The position numbers and the translations under genes were made by a program. Below the pieces are notes generated by a model, which saw only the letters and a program-made list of their open reading frames with translations, had not been told where the DNA came from and ran no database searches. From assembly GCA_029207755.1 (NCBI GenBank), contig JARCOQ010000004.1, positions 40,356,305-40,420,304 on the forward strand: a DNA stretch of 64,000 bases, written 5' to 3'. This document shows positions 45,166 to 59,700 of the stretch, one piece after another (the stretch's first letter is position 1; every line of letters begins with the position of its first letter). Source of the stretch: Chamaea fasciata (lineage: Eukaryota > Chordata > Aves > Passeriformes > Sylviidae).

Positions 45166-46367
45166 CATTTCTTTTTGCAGTTTTCACTCTGTGCTGCTGT
45201 ACAGTTTCTCCTTGCAGATTTTGCTTGTGGGTGTCTACAGCTGTTAAAGCTGCACATTTAATTTTGATTGTAATGCTGGAGGGTTAAGAATGATGCAGAG
45301 TCCTGATTTTGTAGTTATTTTTTCTAATAGTTTCATGGAACTATGCAAATTATATGCTGCTTTGCCAACTCCCCTTAAAATACCTAAGTAGTCGCAGGAA
45401 AGTTGAAGAGGTCTGATAAAGGTAATCAGATTGTAAATGTCTATACCAAGTATTTCAGAATTGATAACAGCATTTACTCATCATGTAATAAATAGGAGAT
45501 TTTCTCCATCCAGCATCCCAGACTGCCTTCACTTCCACCTTAGCCCCAGAGTCAAATTAAAGAGATGTGATAGACTCAATATCCTTCAGAGATTTCATAT
45601 AAGCAAATATCACCAATATATTTTTGACACAATATTAGCCTGGGCTTATACAAATCACTTATCACAGTACCCTCACATTTCATGTCAAAAGCTAGAAACT
45701 GATGAAACATTGAGATACAGCCAGGTTTTGAGGGTTTACAGGGATTCTCTTTTCAGAAGACATGAACTCTAATGAAAGGCTCTTCCAAGTCCATAAATTT
45801 CAGAGTCACAATTATTGTCAGAAAATGTGGCTTTAGTCCTAGGTAGATTAATAACTTTCTCCTTTCTAAATAAGAAGAGAACTCACGCAAACTTCTCACA
45901 AATGCAACATGTGCAATTGTCTCAGAGTTTTCTACAGAATGTTTAGTAAAAGGTGTGTACTCCCTGTTTATATGTATTTCTCTGTCAGCCCCTCTTGTGC
46001 CTTGTGGGGACAAAGGACAGTCCAGAAGGGGATTTTCACTCTGCAGATTCAAGCAGGGACTTCCTCTGTTGAGCAGAGAAAGGGGCATGACTTCCAGGAG
46101 GGTGTGAATTTAAAGGTTTTTTTTTTCCATTCAGCAGATGCTGTGCAAAGATTTCCTTGATGTATTGCCAAAGAGACATATTTTAGGTTTTAACCTTTCC
46201 CCTACTAGTTGTTCTTGGCTTTGATGGTTGTTGATTCTAGCAGACATTGTGAGGGCCAACCCTCTAAGACTTCACACTAAATCAATCCCAATCTTTCTCT
46301 TAGTCTATCATAATACACTTCAGGTTAACCGCAACCTGAAGCATCTCTTTTCTGCTCTAGTTATGAG

Positions 46368-46400
46368 CTTTCTAGGACAAGGACCATCCTTCTGTTCATG
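46368..46400 (+). repeat. Possible ancient amniote retroposon tail
   Basis: GGACAAGGACCATCCTTCTG resembles a word (GGACAGGGACCATCTTTTTG) that I recall from the 3' tails of old amniote L3/CR1-like LINEs and SINEs. The resemblance covers only about 25 bases and then fades, so the call is tentative. Confidence 0.3.
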
Positions 46401-49400
46401 CTCTATGGCACTCTGCACAGAGGGCTTCGGTTTCAGTTGCCAAGGCAAAATGCAGGTCAGATACAGGACTCATCAAAGCACCTATCTGCGAACTCATGCT
46501 CTAAAACACATTTTCCCATCATTTCTTAATTGTATTGAGATTTCTGAGATGCTTTTTCAAAATGTGTTTTCAGTTAGCTGAAAGTTTGTTTTAGAGCATA
46601 GCATGGTAGTCTTTCCCCCTGGTACCCATGTGGTTACCCACTTTAACAGCTAGTTTTATTTCATAATAATACTCTTTAAGACAAACTCTATTTCAGAGAT
46701 TTCATGCCATGTTCATTTTTCAGGCTTCTAATGCTAAAGACTAACTGACATTGCTAGAGCAATTCCAACATGAAGCTGTTATTTGAAGTGATGTAGCAAA
46801 GAATATTTAATCTACATTTAATCACCTCTCGTTCTTGTAAGTAATCATAATTTATTTTGTCCTGATTTCAAATAAGGATGTTTACCACATGGAATCCTAT
46901 AGCTACATTTCAAATTTATGACTTTCAGAAGCCCTGAAATGCAGAATTCCACTATTCACTACTTAAAACTCTAAAGTGTTTCTGTCTCTCTCTAGAGCTA
47001 TAGTGAAGACAATTTGCACATTCCTCATGTAAATTATATTAATTATCATACATAGCATTTCTTCTTTACTACGTCTTAAGCAATTATTCAAGTGTTAATA
47101 TAAATGTGTATTTTGAACTGGCTAGGAGGTCAACCAATAAAGATCTTTTTTTTCTTTTTTTTATGAAGAGACGGTGATTTCTGACTCCGATTCCTTTTAT
47201 TTAATGTAACTTTTAATTCCCCTGTAGCACTTTCTTATGCAAGTTTTCTATTCCTAATCTACTGAGCTGTCATTTATGATTAATTTTAAATAAATTTTAT
47301 TCCATGCATCTCATATCCTTGATAGAAAAGCAGCACAGTGTTTCACAGAATCACTGGAAGCTTATACTCAGATCTATGTCTTCCTCAAATTGAGTCTTCC
47401 TCCCTTTAAATGGGGAGAAAAAAATTAAAAGAGGTTCTCTGTTAACTGGATTTTAATGCATATTAAAGCTTTTTATGCTCTATCTGCTTGCTTAAAAGTT
47501 CAAGCTCTTAGCTGAGCAAGCAAGTGAACCCAAATTTTGTATTCTTAACATATATGGTATAACAGCTCAAGTCACATAAACAATGAAGCAAAAGGAGTTA
47601 AAAAGAGGAAGACAAAAAATTGATTCACAACACTTTGGTCTTGCAGATCACATTTGGGCAGTAGCAACTCAGGGGCCTGAAAATCAAGGGCAGAAAACCT
47701 GATCTGCTTCTTGAGAGCTGAGGCAGCACTTCACACCAGACAGTCCTTCTACCTCTGAGGGAGCTCTCAGATGCCAAGATAGTTGAACCTGCTAGTCCTG
47801 GGATCCAACAGGATCAAATTATCCGATTTGCAGAGTAGATTTTTATTAATTTCCCATCAAAGAATAATTTTTTAATATTTGAAAAAAATTACCTTTTTAA
47901 AAAATTAATATGGACCTATCTGTTTATTTTAAATACTTTTTCCAGGCTAAATAATACAGTACGCTAATAAGATAGAAAATACTCTGAAAGGAGAAAAAAA
48001 AAAGCCCCTGAAAGTATTTGCCTTTGCATATTGGACCTTCTGATTAAAAGAAGCCAAGTACACATCACCTCAGGTAATTTCAGTTCTAAAAGCCAGAATC
48101 CACAAGTCAGTGATCTCCTTAATGGAAGAGTTTTAACATTTCTTTTGGGAATATCAGGCGCTTGAGCACTGTTGAAGCAGAATGCCACTTACAGTTTAAG
48201 AAAAATTACTGTCAAGTGAATAATGGCTGCTCAAGGCACATGTTATCTATTTCTGCAATTAGTAGAGAAATGCTGTTGTAAGACTCATTTAAAACATCAG
48301 TTTTACTGCCAGAGGAAAGCGGCAATATGTGTTGCATTTGGCAGCACCGCTGTGCTGTAGTTAAAGGCCTGGCAGGCTTAGTGTTACAAGGTTTTATTTT
48401 GAGAATTGTACAACTATGAGAAACATATAAATTTTCTCCAAAAAAAGTCTGCATTCAAGATTTCCCCTGAGAAGGGGTTTCTTCTTATGGAAAATAAGTC
48501 AGTCAAAAGGGATTTTTTTCTTTTTTCAATGTAGTCAAAGGTGATTTTTCTTTTTTAATGTTAAAAATATTAAAACCTTAAACCTAAATTGCAATATATT
48601 AAACAGATATTCACATTCTTCATGAAGCAGTGGATATGAGATCTGCCAAACTCTACTTCTCTCAGAGCTAAGTCCTGCACACCCAGTGTACTGTTTCCCA
48701 CCAGGTGACATGCTATATAAATTAAGTATCTGATGACAAGTCCTTTCACAGAGAAATTTGAATAAAGGTTCAGTGCGTATAGCTGTATTTTGCACTCAAG
48801 TGGGATACATGTCCCTGAAAACAGAGTAGTTCCACAACTATCTCCTTTCTGAAGGAGTGGTAAAAAATCTCTCTCTCTGTATAAGTAAAAACTGATTCCC
48901 AGGGAATCTGCTCAAGGATGATAGTTCAACCCAGAAATAGTAATTGCAAGCATGTATTCACAACATTTCCATGCTGGCAATTCCAACATTCATTGTGCTA
49001 TACATAATTGATCAGGGTTGAAAACCTTCAGCCTGGTACTTGCTTATGTGTAAAACAACAGAAAATTTTGGATAAATGGACCTCACAACAGAATTAGACT
49101 AGGAGGAGGAAAGAATATTTAGATGGGGAGGTGACACAAAATGCAGTTCATAATCCAATATCCCACATCCATATGTAGTGCTGTGGTAAGGTTTCTGAAC
49201 CCTCATATGAATTGCACCATTAACTCCCCTTCCTCCTCCTTGGTGCTGCTCAGATCCAGGCCCATAGGACAAATGTCAGTATTTTTCCACTGCATCCTCA
49301 TCTGAACAGCATAAAGAGAAGAGAGTCAGGACATGTTCCTGTCACATCAAGTCAAAGCCATGAAGAGATCTACTGTTCCAGAAGTTCAACTTAAAATACA

Positions 49401-49646
49401 GTTTCCTCTGAAAACAAAATTTGGAAGAACTTTCTATATTCTGTGTATATTTATTTAGATAATTTTTGAGAAAAAGTGGCTTTTACCATAAGCCTGGATG
49501 CAGATGTTAGCTTTGCAAACAGGATATTTTGCACTTTATTGATATTTGATATCTGTCTACAATATACATGCAGGTAACACCAAACACTTTGCATTATCAA
49601 GAAACACTATGCAAACTGCAATGCTTTCTATGTGACAGTCCTGATT

Positions 49647-49663
49647 GGGGGGAGGGGGGGGGG
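49647..49663 (+). repeat. G tract (G6-A-G10)
   Basis: Sixteen G in seventeen bases, isolated in AT-rich sequence. It could take part in a G-quadruplex and is a place where read errors are likely. Confidence 0.8.
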
Positions 49664-52600
49664 AAGCATGTACTAGGCACAAGAATTATAAATAAGCCTT
49701 AATAAGGTATAGAGAACAAAAAAAATTATGGTAAGTAAAATTTTTCTGTTGTCTGTGACAGGAAACTTCCTCTGGAGTAGATTTTCTCCACACTATTTCT
49801 GTGTAATTTGGCTGACTCTTTTCTTTGGAGCCTGCACTCAGAAAATTATGTGTACTTCAGATTTCTTATGGTGGTGATTGATTTTGTGCTAAATAGGACA
49901 CATTGTGCAAGCAGATTGGTGAGAAGGGACATTTTTCTGGGATGTAAACTGTGGCATGGGCATAGAAGTGTGTGCAGTCCAAGGTTGTGCAACATTCTTT
50001 TAGACATTAACAAGATGTGATGTGACTTTCCCTGGGAGAAAGTCTAACACAATGCAAAGTTCCCATCTTATTAACTGGCATTACATAGTCTTAGATTTTC
50101 ATACAATGATGTTCACTGGTCTGGCATCTGCAAACATTGTCTCAACTTCTATACAAATCAGATATATGTCAAGAAGAAAATCTTAAACATTTTTCTCTCT
50201 TCAAACTCTATTTCTAGCACCCCAAATTTCAAGTTTTGTTTTTAAGGTTATTACATGATATTTGACACAAACATTTAAAATCAATAACAAAAAAATTTTT
50301 GTTATAATCCAAGCCTTCATTCTAGTGAAATTCTTTCTTTGCCCCATAAAAGAAGAAAGGTGCTTGCTGTTATCATATTAGTTTCACTTAGAAACTCATG
50401 ATTGGAGGGTCAAAAATAATTTTAAAAGGAAAATATTTTGTCACTTATTCTATGAATTTCAAACTTGTATCACATCTTTGATGGCTGAATTTGGAATGTT
50501 CTCATGGTAAAGAAGGAGATTTATCAGAAGGAGGATTCAGCCCTGAGGCAGCCATGACAGTAAGTGTAAATTTAAGTTCTCTAACACACTCAAAAGTTCA
50601 TCTAGTGGAGGTGTGGGAAGAGAACTAGGACATCAAAGCAAAAAACAAAGTCTTTTAACCACTTCATTTCTGCAGGTGTGAGGAAACCCAAACAGTCTTT
50701 TCTCTCATAGTATGAATGCCCTATTTCCAGCTTTGTTTATATAGTCCTTATGAGAAGAGACATTTAATAAATTGATTACAAAGTAAATCTGAAGTAGTTT
50801 TGTTCCCTCCTCATACCTTTGTGGGTAGAAATTTTTGGTGTTTTGACTGGGTGCCAGTAAAGTAGAGGGTGTCCAAGACATATCTGCATTCTCCAACATA
50901 CCTTAAATATTGCCATGAGGCTTACACCACCATTTTTTTCATTCATTCCTGATACAGCTTCTAAAAGATTGTAAATTGAAATAGGCTCTGCTATTCTACT
51001 AGGCTCTGCTGGAAAACACTGTACATAAATGAGAGATTCTCGGGCCATTAAAACCCTAAGACTATGTTTATTTGCCTAGGCTCCATCCTTTCACTGCTGC
51101 ATTTTGCTCTGGCATCCAAGAGCAAGTGTAGTTTTGCTTCTGGAGGCGTCCAGTGAAGGCCCTCTCCAGGGGACAGAGACCTCATAGAAATCCTTTGTCC
51201 TGAATCGAATGCTGCTGGAACAATCTGTGTATCAGCACAGAAGAAGGTCCTGTATACAAATATTCATGCTTCCTTTGTGCAGATCAAAGCATTACAGCTT
51301 TGACATGAAAGCAAGGTCTGAGAGTATTTTTGACAGAAAATTGACAGCTCCCTACTGGTCACAGTGCATTTGTGGAAATTTCTGGAATGTGTATAGTTGC
51401 AGAAGTCACTTTAACCTTGGGCAGGTGTTGTGGGTTAATAACCATGGGTGTCTGTTGCTGCAATTTTGTTTTCTTATTTTGTGTTTCTTCCTTACATGAT
51501 TATTTTTTTTAACACCTCTTTTCTCTGGCAGTATGTTGATATATGTTGACAGGTTTAGCTTCACAGTCAGTCAAAAGAATAAATTGCTAGATAGACTATG
51601 AACTTGTTTCAAAGATATTCATTTTTTTTTATCATTGAAGAAGCTAAAATTCACTGTTGTATCTGAGACATTAGTCAAAAATACGACTCTGAGCCTAGCT
51701 TTTTATTTGCATTAGGGTCACAGACTTATCAGAAAAGCAAGGTTACTGAAGTGTGAGTTTGAAGACATGTGAAAGTGACACCTGTTTGTGTTACACTCCT
51801 CCCAGGTTTCCCATTCTCTTGCTTTGTGAAGCTTTTCCAGTCCAGCAACTTCTAAGAGCATTTTAAAATGTATTCTTCCTCAACAAGTGCTTCTGTTTAC
51901 AGTGGAGCTTTCAAGAACTGTCAGGTATGCCTTAGTGCACTAATTTATTTATCCTATTCACATGCAAAGCTGCACACAAGATCTTAGTGCTGTCTCAGGT
52001 TGAGAACTGAAAGCACACTACAGCCAGTTAGGTACTGGATTTTGACATGGAGATATCCATGTTAACTCAGCTTACAGATCAGGGTGTCCAAGGGAATAGG
52101 GCCTGTGATTTGCAGACTGTTTTTCCAAAAGCAGGTTTCTAATAAACCCTCTTTCTTGCAGAATGAAGTTTCAGAATACACCATGAAACACTCGTTTTGA
52201 TGAAAAAGCACTTAATACACTTGCTTGAAGTGTATGAAGCTGTTCAAAGATAATTTTATAGTTTTTGTAAAATTAGCCAAGACAATAGCTTTTCTAAGAA
52301 AAGTTATAGATATAGAATTTAAAATACTTATTTTTATTAATATCATCACTGACCACAAAATAAGATATCAATCTTTCCATTGAAAGCAGAGAAAGCAGAG
52401 TGTGTGCTTTTCTATCTTTAAAACCATGAGATGGAATTAAGCTCTCTCAGGGTCCTAGATGTAACTAGTTCACCTCTTGTGATAAACTTACCTTGCCATT
52501 TGTTGTGTCCATTTATCCTTCAATTATGGGTTCACAGCATTGCCTGATATTTATTCTGACAGACTCAGAGTTAATGGTGAAATTCTCAGAAAGGTTAGTA

Positions 52601-53667
52601 ATCCTGATTGACACATGGGCGTGTAAATTTGAGATGATATTGACCAGGTTTTAGGGCTCACAGGCCAGATATTTCAGTCTTCTCCTGAAAAAACAAAGAA
52701 ATTCAAAACAACCACTAATATATCTCCTCAGGAAGGCTGCAAACAGAACATAAATCAGAATACATTGTTTTGGTTTTTTTCTCTGTCTTGTTCTTGTCTT
52801 AAATAGTTCTTGCACACACTTTCTCTTTAGAGGATAAGCTTAAAAACTCTGCAAGCTAGTGAGACCCCCCACCAAGACCTAAAGCAATGCTCATGGAAAG
52901 TAAAACCACTTATTTTATCCTCATTTCTTTCCCAGCCCCATTTCATCCAGTAAAAGCAAATGAAATGAAACAGGAGACAGTGAGAGCAAGACACCCAGAG
53001 CAGTGAACAAAGAAAAGCTAGCAGAAAAACATCTGAAGGAAGAGCTGATTAAAAAAAAAAATAGCATGCCTATTCTGAAATACACCTGTCCAACTATTTC
53101 TAGTATTTTCTATTATCTAGTGTTTTTGGGGAGGTATAGTCTTTTCTGTTTAATGCAGTAGGTATGGTTTTGTGCTGAAACCAGTGTAACAATGGACACA
53201 TTGTTATTTTCTTGTACTGATCATGGTTTCAGCTGTACCATATCCAGTGTACTAGGAATCCATCTTCAAGCAAAACTGGAGCTGTAGTATGTCTTTGTAA
53301 GCAAAATGATGGTCTGCCACCATCAGGGGATGAGGAAGGTTTACAGTGGTAATAATGTGCTGAGGTAATGCACTGTAATAACTAAATCTGTTGAAATAAA
53401 AATTCATCTGATTCTTACATATAATTGGTGAGCAGTCAAAACAAACCCTGCTAAACCTATTTCCTTTTTCCACTGCTTCTATTAATTGAAAGTCTAGAAA
53501 ATAATTGTAGAATTTAATATCAACATGAAATGTTTTGTTCAACATGGAACAAAATAGAACAAACTTCATTTATAAGACAGAAAAGCCTTCTTACTACTGT
53601 AATTTTTAGCTTTTAGTTTCACATGGACTTGTCCCAAGTCAGACTAAAATTAATTCATTGACTCTTT

Positions 53668-53720
<53 letters not shown>
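53668..53720 (+). repeat. (TTG)n microsatellite
   Basis: About 17.7 perfect TTG units with no interruption, which suggests recent length change. The AT-rich flanks hold no recognisable element. Confidence 0.95.
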
Positions 53721-56700
53721 AAGCACTTTTTCCCAATTTCTGTTCCCCCTACCTTTTTGTTCTGTTTTTTGGCCAACTGCATATTTGTTTAGGAGGTAAA
53801 AAAGTTTTCTTCTGCTCTATAACCAGAGCTTGGGAGAGCAAATGTGGGAAGTTTTCTGCCCGTATTTCCAAGCAAGCTGGACAGGCAGCCTCAGGGTGTA
53901 CAGAATACCTACTCTCCTGCTTTTCTTTTTCCTGTTGTGTCTGCCTGTTGTACTGAAGGACAACCAGCCAAACTCAATTCAGCAGTAAGGTAGGCAAGGT
54001 AAGTCCCCACTCAGTGTATACTGTCTGCTGAATCAATTTACAATTCCTGCAGCCCATAATATCTGCATTCTTTCTTAGCAGGCACAGGGTATTTCTGGTC
54101 CTGTTTTTCCAAAAGCTGATCATGCCTTCAATGCAATAGTTCACTTTATCCAACACAGAGAAGTTTGTACACAAATTCTGCTCTAGTTCAGTAGTAAGCG
54201 TGCTGCAGTAAGCTTGGCATGGACCCAGAACCACAGTAAGGCTGATATTTCATGCACATGACTCAGGAGTAGGACACTGTTTTTTACTTGTGGCAAAACA
54301 TTTGTCACTCCTGTGGCAAATCATAGCCACCACAAAATGAAAGACTAATCTATGAGAATAACTGAGGTTACCAATACAGTCTTTTCAGCCCTCATTTTTT
54401 TTTAATTTCATGGTCTTCTTTATAACTTTTATTGTGCTTGCACCTGCCCTTCCTCCTCCTGTTCTGCCTTCTCTGTTTTTTTCAAACACAAAGCAAGATA
54501 TTGAGAAAGTACATTTTACTGCTGGAAAGGAATTTTTTAGAGAATCTGCTTCTAACCCCCCAAATGCATTGGTCATCTGTTTGATATACAGTGTTCTGCA
54601 CGTCCTGGCCTGAGAGGCACTGGGTAAAAGTAAACAACAGCATGAAACATAAGACTCCCAGGCATTCACAGAGGAGCACTAACACCCCCTGGCAGATCAT
54701 TCCTTCCTTTGTTTTCCAAAGGCAATCAATCATTTGTCAGTGAAAAACCTCCCACCTTTGCTGATTTTTTCCTTCTCAGAGGAATATATATTAGTTAAAT
54801 ATATAATATACTAGTTAAATCTTCTACTTTGCAGCCAAAGGAAAATCTCTGCCTGAAATGGTGTCCCCAGCTGAAACACAAATTTGTCATGCCCCTTTAA
54901 TCCTATAATGCTTATCTGCTTTACCACCTTTGGGGTGTACAGACTTTTGCTATCATCAAAGTCCCAAACCCTCTCTCCTCCATTTCCCTATTATAATCCT
55001 TTAAATAAACATTTGAAGAACAAAAAGGTCTTCTTACTGTATGGGTGGGGGAAGGGGTTCCTAGGTGATTTTTGAAAGGACACTACTAAACTAATCACTC
55101 GCCTTGCAGATGTGTGCCCATCTTTTCAGGCTTGCCAAAAGTTGCTTTCATTTGTGTGCTTTCATTTTGTGTCAGATTAATCCAATGAAGTGATTTGACA
55201 GCCAGATTCAGATCCAAAATGGGCTTGCTTCATAGCCTGCAAACTCAAATTATTCCCATGCTTTTCATATGTCAGCTGCTGTAAACATGCATGGAGATAA
55301 CAGCAAATATCAGAGGTTTGACTGAGCTGGCATTGCAGCCCTCAGCGCCACTCCTTGAAATGTTTGAAGGTATCTTAGTAACACAACTTCATCTTTTTCC
55401 TAAAAAAAAAAAGGCCTAATGCCTTTCAGACTATTAAAAAGACTTTCCAATGTGATCACTTACATGAAGCTGCTTTAGAGACAAAATTCTGATGGAGGAT
55501 ATTTAACAAATGTGGAACATAGGAAATTTTGAAAAGCAGTGTATATTTTGAAATGTTTCTGTACCCTTCATTTTTCACATAGATTTCTTCCAAAATCCTG
55601 GTTCAAATTTAGTAATTTCAGACATTATATGGAGGTGCAATGTCTAAATGGGCATGCTGTGAAATCTAAACATGGGCCTAGACAAGATGTTAGAATTTGT
55701 GAGATCACTTGTTTCTGTTCACAAGGAATACTGTTGTGTTTCTGATCAAAATTAACCTATTTTTTGTGCTCTAAACCTGGAACAAAACAGGAAAGTTCAT
55801 TCACTAAATTAAAAAATGAAAAGCTCTCATTCACTCCAATGATCTCTGGACTAGATTTTTATTTTCAAGACACCAATAATCTGTCAAAGATAATCCTACA
55901 TGTACCATTAAACTGCCACAAGAAAGTAGAATCAAACTATACCATGATTAGACTCTATGAAGAAGCAGATGTGAGATAAGAACTAAAATAACAGTGCCAA
56001 CTTCTTCTTTAAAATACCTGTTTATGGTTATTTTAAAAGTCTGTGTCTGGAAAGTCTTACTTGACAAGTAATAAAACTAACTTTAAATACTACCTGAGTT
56101 CTTCATAGACTGCTTACTTCCCCGCAAACATACACGCATGCACTGTGTAATCTTGGGTTATTTGTAGCCTGCCAGACTATGAGTCAGGGAAACCAGGACT
56201 GTAATACCAGATAACACTGCGTCACACAAACCTGCACTAAATTTCAGGAAGAAGTAAAATCTAAAGACTTGAGTTCAAATAACTCTTGCGACTTTGTATT
56301 TCCCTTTATTATGAACCATAAGGCAAAGTGATCCCAGAAAACAAGAGGAACAACATGACATTTTTATACCATCTATCAAATTTCCAACCATACTCCTTTC
56401 CAACTAATCTAAGATAATTAGCTGCCACTAATCATTAGTAAAGAAAGCTATGTCAGTTAGAACAAACGAAACTTCATACACATTTTTCACTGAATGGAAA
56501 GAAACTCGAGGTAGTATAAAGCCTGCATTAAGTACTTTTCTACAGAAACCTAAAAAGACACCCCAACAAAGCCAGTGATCTATAAAATATAATCCATAAA
56601 CTTCCAAGGAAAGCACTGAACTTGTGAAAGTTTTTGGTATCCTTGAACATATTTAAATAATTTTCAAATTGTCAAACCAAGAGGAGTTTCACATTTTTAT

Positions 56701-59700
56701 TATAAAATTCCATACCAAATGTGATGGGGTTAATATCCCTGTTTATATTTTTAGTACCCCATCAAAAGCTGAAGCATTAGCAAATGCCAGAAACAATGTC
56801 ATAGTCAACCCCTGCTTGATTAAGAGTGCTTCAGCTGCAATGTCAGTTTAAATGGATGTATAAATAGAATGGGGGGGGCAATTTCTAAATTAATCTGTAG
56901 CTTCAAAAGTGTTTATTCTCAATAAACTTAAGTCTATTTGAAATAAAGGTGGCACTTCTGAATAGTCAAGGGATGTAATTAATGATTAGCTGCAGGTTTT
57001 ATAGATAGAGGCAGATGTATGTACAGGAAAGCTGAATTTGCATTCTTGCTCTAAACACTTCTGTCTTCAGCACTTATCTCCATTTGAATGACATTAAATT
57101 GGAACCTGGTATGTCAGACCAGAAGTGTTTGGTGATTCCTTTATTTTGAAGGGTGATGATTGGAAGAGGTTTAGAAAAGGTTGTGCTTTTTGATTTAAGA
57201 AAGCAAAGCCTATAAATGGGTAAAATTCTTGCAAGAGTAGTGAGAGAGGAGAACGTAAGACTTAAGATTTTGTTCATTCTCAAACGGTTTTAACATGACT
57301 TTTTTTCTGCTGGAATTTTGAAAAGCTGCCATCTGAAAAAGTTAACATGTATCAAGTGGAAAAAAGTAGTATCATGAGCATTTATGGTTATCCTTAGTTA
57401 GCCTTGTGGATTACTAATTTCCAGCTCACTTTAATGAAAATGAACAGCATCACAACCAGACTCAAAATACCCTCTGCAAAGATAAGAGTGACAGAATATA
57501 TTAGTGTCCACAGCACATCTTCATAATGTGAGGCTCTTGTGACAGCAAAGTCCAAATAGTATTGAGAAATTTCAAAAATTCCCCTCCTGAGAGAGAATTT
57601 TGCAACAGTTTGGGTATATATCCTTAGGGGCTGTATCATAATGTTCATATTTTTTTTTTACTGAGCCTAGATAGCCTTTTGATGTCAGACTTGTGGTAAC
57701 ACATTTTCTGAGATTTAGGTCTTTTGGTAAACTTCTGTTCTCAAACATACTAAAATCAAAGCTGATGTTTCAGTACTACCTGAAGAAAGCTGACTGGAGC
57801 ACACAAAGATGTGAAGACAAAATATTGTAGATGAGTTCCCTGCAAAGTGAATCCATCATGGTTCTTAGGGCATCCCATGGAGAGATCTTCCTTACCATAC
57901 CCAGACCATTTCGGGACCCAGAGTGTTGATTCATATACTTGCTAGTATTTCCAGTGCTATCTTTCAAGAAGCACTTGCTTTAGGGACTACAGAGTCTTCC
58001 CATTCTTAAGTTGGAGGCCATTTTAACACCTCAGCCCACATCCTAAATCAACCTCCTGGGGCTCTGTACCTCTGCAGTCTCTGCAGCCCTGGACAGAAGA
58101 AGGTGTTTGCCATTAACACGAATATTCATGCACATGTCTCTAACCCTTACGATACTTCAATAGTACCCAAACAAGTAGTTAAGCTTTAAAATTTTCACGC
58201 CCTTCCTTTGGTAGTCTTGTTTCCCACAAATTAGGAAGAGGCCAGATGAAGACCTAACACTCTGGGGTTGTTTGAAAGTTCAGTTTTACTTTTAACAGTG
58301 CCTTATATAATAACTTTGTAAAAAAGCAAGGCTGGACTTACCTGTTCAAGGATACTGCAAGCATAAGAAAAATACTGACAGCCTGGATATTGTAGTCACC
58401 AAAATTTGTATTTAAGAGAAATTTATTAAACAGCCTAAATCTGTATATTCTCTGGTATGAAAAGTTTCGTTTGAGTGTGGAACTGTTTTCCTTTATTTGA
58501 CTATTTCCAAAAATTATATTAATTTTAAATTGATTGAAAATGCAAATTTTTAGGATTTCGTTCACTGCAGAACAGATGTTGGGTTTTTTTAACTGTGGAG
58601 AGATTTATTTTTTTTTTCCTTACAGTAAACTGTGACAGAGAGACACACAGTAAACCCACAGAGTCAGAACCAAAGTATGGCTTTTAGTAATTTCTCTCCC
58701 TTAGCCAAACCCTGTAAAGATCTACAAGAAGTTTACACCTCTGGTAGTCTACTTTTCATTAGTGATGTGTATAGCATTGAATTCATATTCTTGCTCTAGA
58801 CAACTCTGTTGACAGAACCTGCTCCCGCTTGAACAACATTACATTAAAGTGTAGTATTTCAGTTGTAAGAAAACCCTAATGATGTTAAAGATCAAAAACA
58901 CCAAGAGGGTCTTTGCAGAAATTTCTGGCAGGCAAGTCAATCCTGCTGTTTGGATTGCATTACAGAGAGGTAATCTCATCAAGTCTAAATTTTTAGGTTT
59001 TATTCTGTTGTGTATTTAACACATTTTTTACTTCTTAATCTATCTATGTCCTAATTTATAGAAGCATTACCTCAATGTAAATTATTTTACTTTCTATCAG
59101 TTATTTGCATCTGCTATTTACATTCTCAAGTTTTTAAACACTCAGAAGTCATCACTTGCAAGAGGTTAGCTGGCTCTCCAGTAACTCTGGTGAAAAGGTA
59201 GTCTGGAAGAACATGGGTGTCTCTTGCTTCTTGCAAAAAATTAGTATTAAAGAAGTCTCATGTTTGCAGTATTACTAGAGGATCCTTCTAGCAGTAATAC
59301 AAAGGTCCCGTTATTGCGCTTTCTGAAGTAGCCAGTGAAGTTAAGCTATTTTTTGTTATTATATTTGTGAATCATCTGTTCTTTTTCAAACTATATATTT
59401 TAAAATTATTAATTGTCATTACTAGTGAAATGATAATCTTTTTTATATACTGAATTTTCACACTTAAAAATTAGTAATGTGGTATCTTAAATTAACACTG
59501 ACCAACAGCAGTCTATCCCAGTGCTTAGAATCCAGGACAGGTGGGGGAAAGCAAGTCGTCCTTCTTCACAAAGTTTTCCCCCAGAGGCAATGGGAGTAAA
59601 GAGAATACGGTGGGATTTACCCCTTCCAGAACTGAATTGTTTTTCAGTGTTTTGGCAGATGGAAGAGGGTTGGTATGGGTTTCATTGTTCAATTCATTTC

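Larger units (their letters stand above)
44299..45190 (-). mobile_element. CR1 LINE copy F, 5' segment (ORF1 end and ORF2 endonuclease start)
   Basis: The upstream part of copy F, interrupted at 44298 by LTR 4. On the minus strand it carries the end of ORF1 (an esterase-type domain) and the start of ORF2 (APE-type endonuclease). Only a minority of CR1 copies reach this far, since most are cut short at the 5' end, so this insertion was close to full length. The 5' limit near 45190 is where I can no longer follow the family; the element may extend further. Confidence 0.9.
45191..53667. other. No gene recognised
   Basis: AT-rich DNA with no supported exon or RNA gene. It holds a possible old retroposon tail near 46370-46400 (listed separately) and a G tract at 49647-49663. 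The 111- and 117-codon frames at 45437-45772, 45753-46088 and 46228-46581 overlap on both strands and carry no family motif. Confidence 0.5.

Noticed and set aside
46228..46581. Plus-strand 117-codon frame
   Set aside because: No family motif. It overlaps a possible old retroposon tail, and frames of similar length occur on the other strand nearby.
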